A stretch of DNA of 5,387 nt from an uncultured Eggerthellaceae bacterium (GTDB lineage: Bacteria > Actinomycetota > Coriobacteriia > Coriobacteriales > Eggerthellaceae), in NCBI GenBank assembly GCA_946626265.1, contig CAMOUE010000151.1:1-5387 (forward strand), read 5' to 3'. Shown one piece after another: positions 4,896-5,387 of the stretch. The first letter of the stretch is position 1; each line of letters starts with the position of its first letter. The notes under the pieces are model-generated. The model saw only the letters and a list, made by a program, of their open reading frames with translations, was not told where the DNA came from and did no database searches. The translations under genes and the position numbers were made by a program.

Positions 4896-5387
4896 TTATG
4901 CGAAATACGGCTCGATGTAGGCGAGCGGGGCCACGCGCACGGTTCCGCATTCCGGCGAGGTCAGGCCCGGCTTCTGGCATATCATCGTGAGGGTCTCGTC
5001 GGCGACGATGCGCGAAGGCACCTGGGTGCCGTCCGATCCCCGCTGTGCGCTCACGCCGCTCGGGACGTCGACCGCGAGGACCCTCGCGCCCTCCGTCGCG
5101 TTCACGGCGTCAATCCACGTGCGGTAAGGCTCCTTGATCGTGCTGGCGTCGAACCCCGTTCCCAGGATGGCGTCGACGATTACGAGTGATCGCTCGAGCG
5201 CGTACCGAAGTCGAGTTGCATCCGGGTTGACGAGCACGTCGGCCACCGCCCGCCCTTCGGGCGCTTCGAGCGTTTGAAGCAATTCAAACGATCGCATCGC
5301 GGCATCGCGTGCAGGCTGGGCCTTGATCTCGGCCGGCAGCTTGGACGTGACCAGCTGCACCGGCACGCCTTCGCGCGCGAGCAGCTC
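4896..5387 (-). CDS. nnrE: NAD(P)H-hydrate epimerase (YjeF N-terminal domain), C-terminal part
   Basis: The minus-strand frame is open from the right edge (5387) to a TAA at 4898-4896, giving 163 residues of a protein whose N-terminus lies outside the window. A GTG at 5366-5364 is inside the domain and is probably not the start, because ELLAREG before it continues the family pattern. Diagnostic stretches are IVDAILGTGF (IVDALLGTG type), EPYRTWIDAVN, VLAVDVPSGV, VADETLTM and QKPGL, in the order expected for the YjeF_N Rossmann-like fold. The enzyme epimerises the R form of hydrated NAD(P)H, so that the ATP/ADP-dependent dehydratase NnrD can repair it. The chain stops soon after the domain (GTVRVAPLAYIEPYFA), so this is the stand-alone epimerase, not the common fusion to NnrD. 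Convergent with rlmD across the repeat-rich gap. Confidence 0.9.
   Translation of the reverse strand, partial: ELLAREGVPVQLVTSKLPAEIKAQPARDAAMRSFELLQTLEAPEGRAVADVLVNPDATRLRYALERSLVIVDAILGTGFDASTIKEPYRTWIDAVNATEGARVLAVDVPSGVSAQRGSDGTQVPSRIVADETLTMICQKPGLTSPECGTVRVAPLAYIEPYFA

Noticed and set aside
4750..4980. 76-residue minus-strand open frame overlapping the 3' end of nnrE
   Set aside because: It reads nnrE out of frame and continues into the gap with an Arg/His-rich composition. No ribosome binding site or domain was seen.

Overview
The window looks like chromosomal DNA of a high-GC Gram-positive bacterium. Codon third positions are strongly G/C, ribosome binding sites are purine-rich, and the protein styles fit Actinomycetota, most likely a gut-type Coriobacteriia/Eggerthellaceae member. 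That placement is my inference from composition and gene style; there is no rRNA or marker search behind it.

Layout: (1) 1-309, minus strand, the N-terminal part of a YjiH-family membrane protein that runs off the left edge. (2) 310-569, a divergent intergenic region with an 18-bp perfect palindrome and an extended -10 element ahead of hom. (3) 570-1853, hom, an ACT-domain homoserine dehydrogenase, followed after 27 bp by a HAD-superfamily phosphatase (1881-2537). (4) 2547-2603, a very strong hairpin between convergent genes. (5) 2641-3009, minus strand, a small four-helix membrane protein of the YvlD / 'phage holin family' type. (6) 3107-4300, plus strand, divergent from it, a TRAM-less RlmD/TrmA-type RNA m5U methyltransferase with its iron-sulfur cysteines intact. 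(7) 4301-4895, about 595 bp without a convincing gene, between convergent genes. It holds a GGC-rich repeat block, a 14-bp palindrome abutting a long inverted-repeat element, two further imperfect hairpins and an AT-rich stretch with an orphan TATAAT. (8) 4896-5387, minus strand, the C-terminal part of NAD(P)H-hydrate epimerase, running off the right edge.

The genes are mostly unrelated housekeeping functions: aspartate-family amino acid synthesis, RNA modification and repair of damaged NAD(P)H. Only hom and the HAD phosphatase look like a possible transcription unit. I see no new multi-gene system. The part most worth attention is the non-coding block at 4322-4735, above all the inverted-repeat element at 4444-4534, which has the form of a dispersed intergenic repeat.
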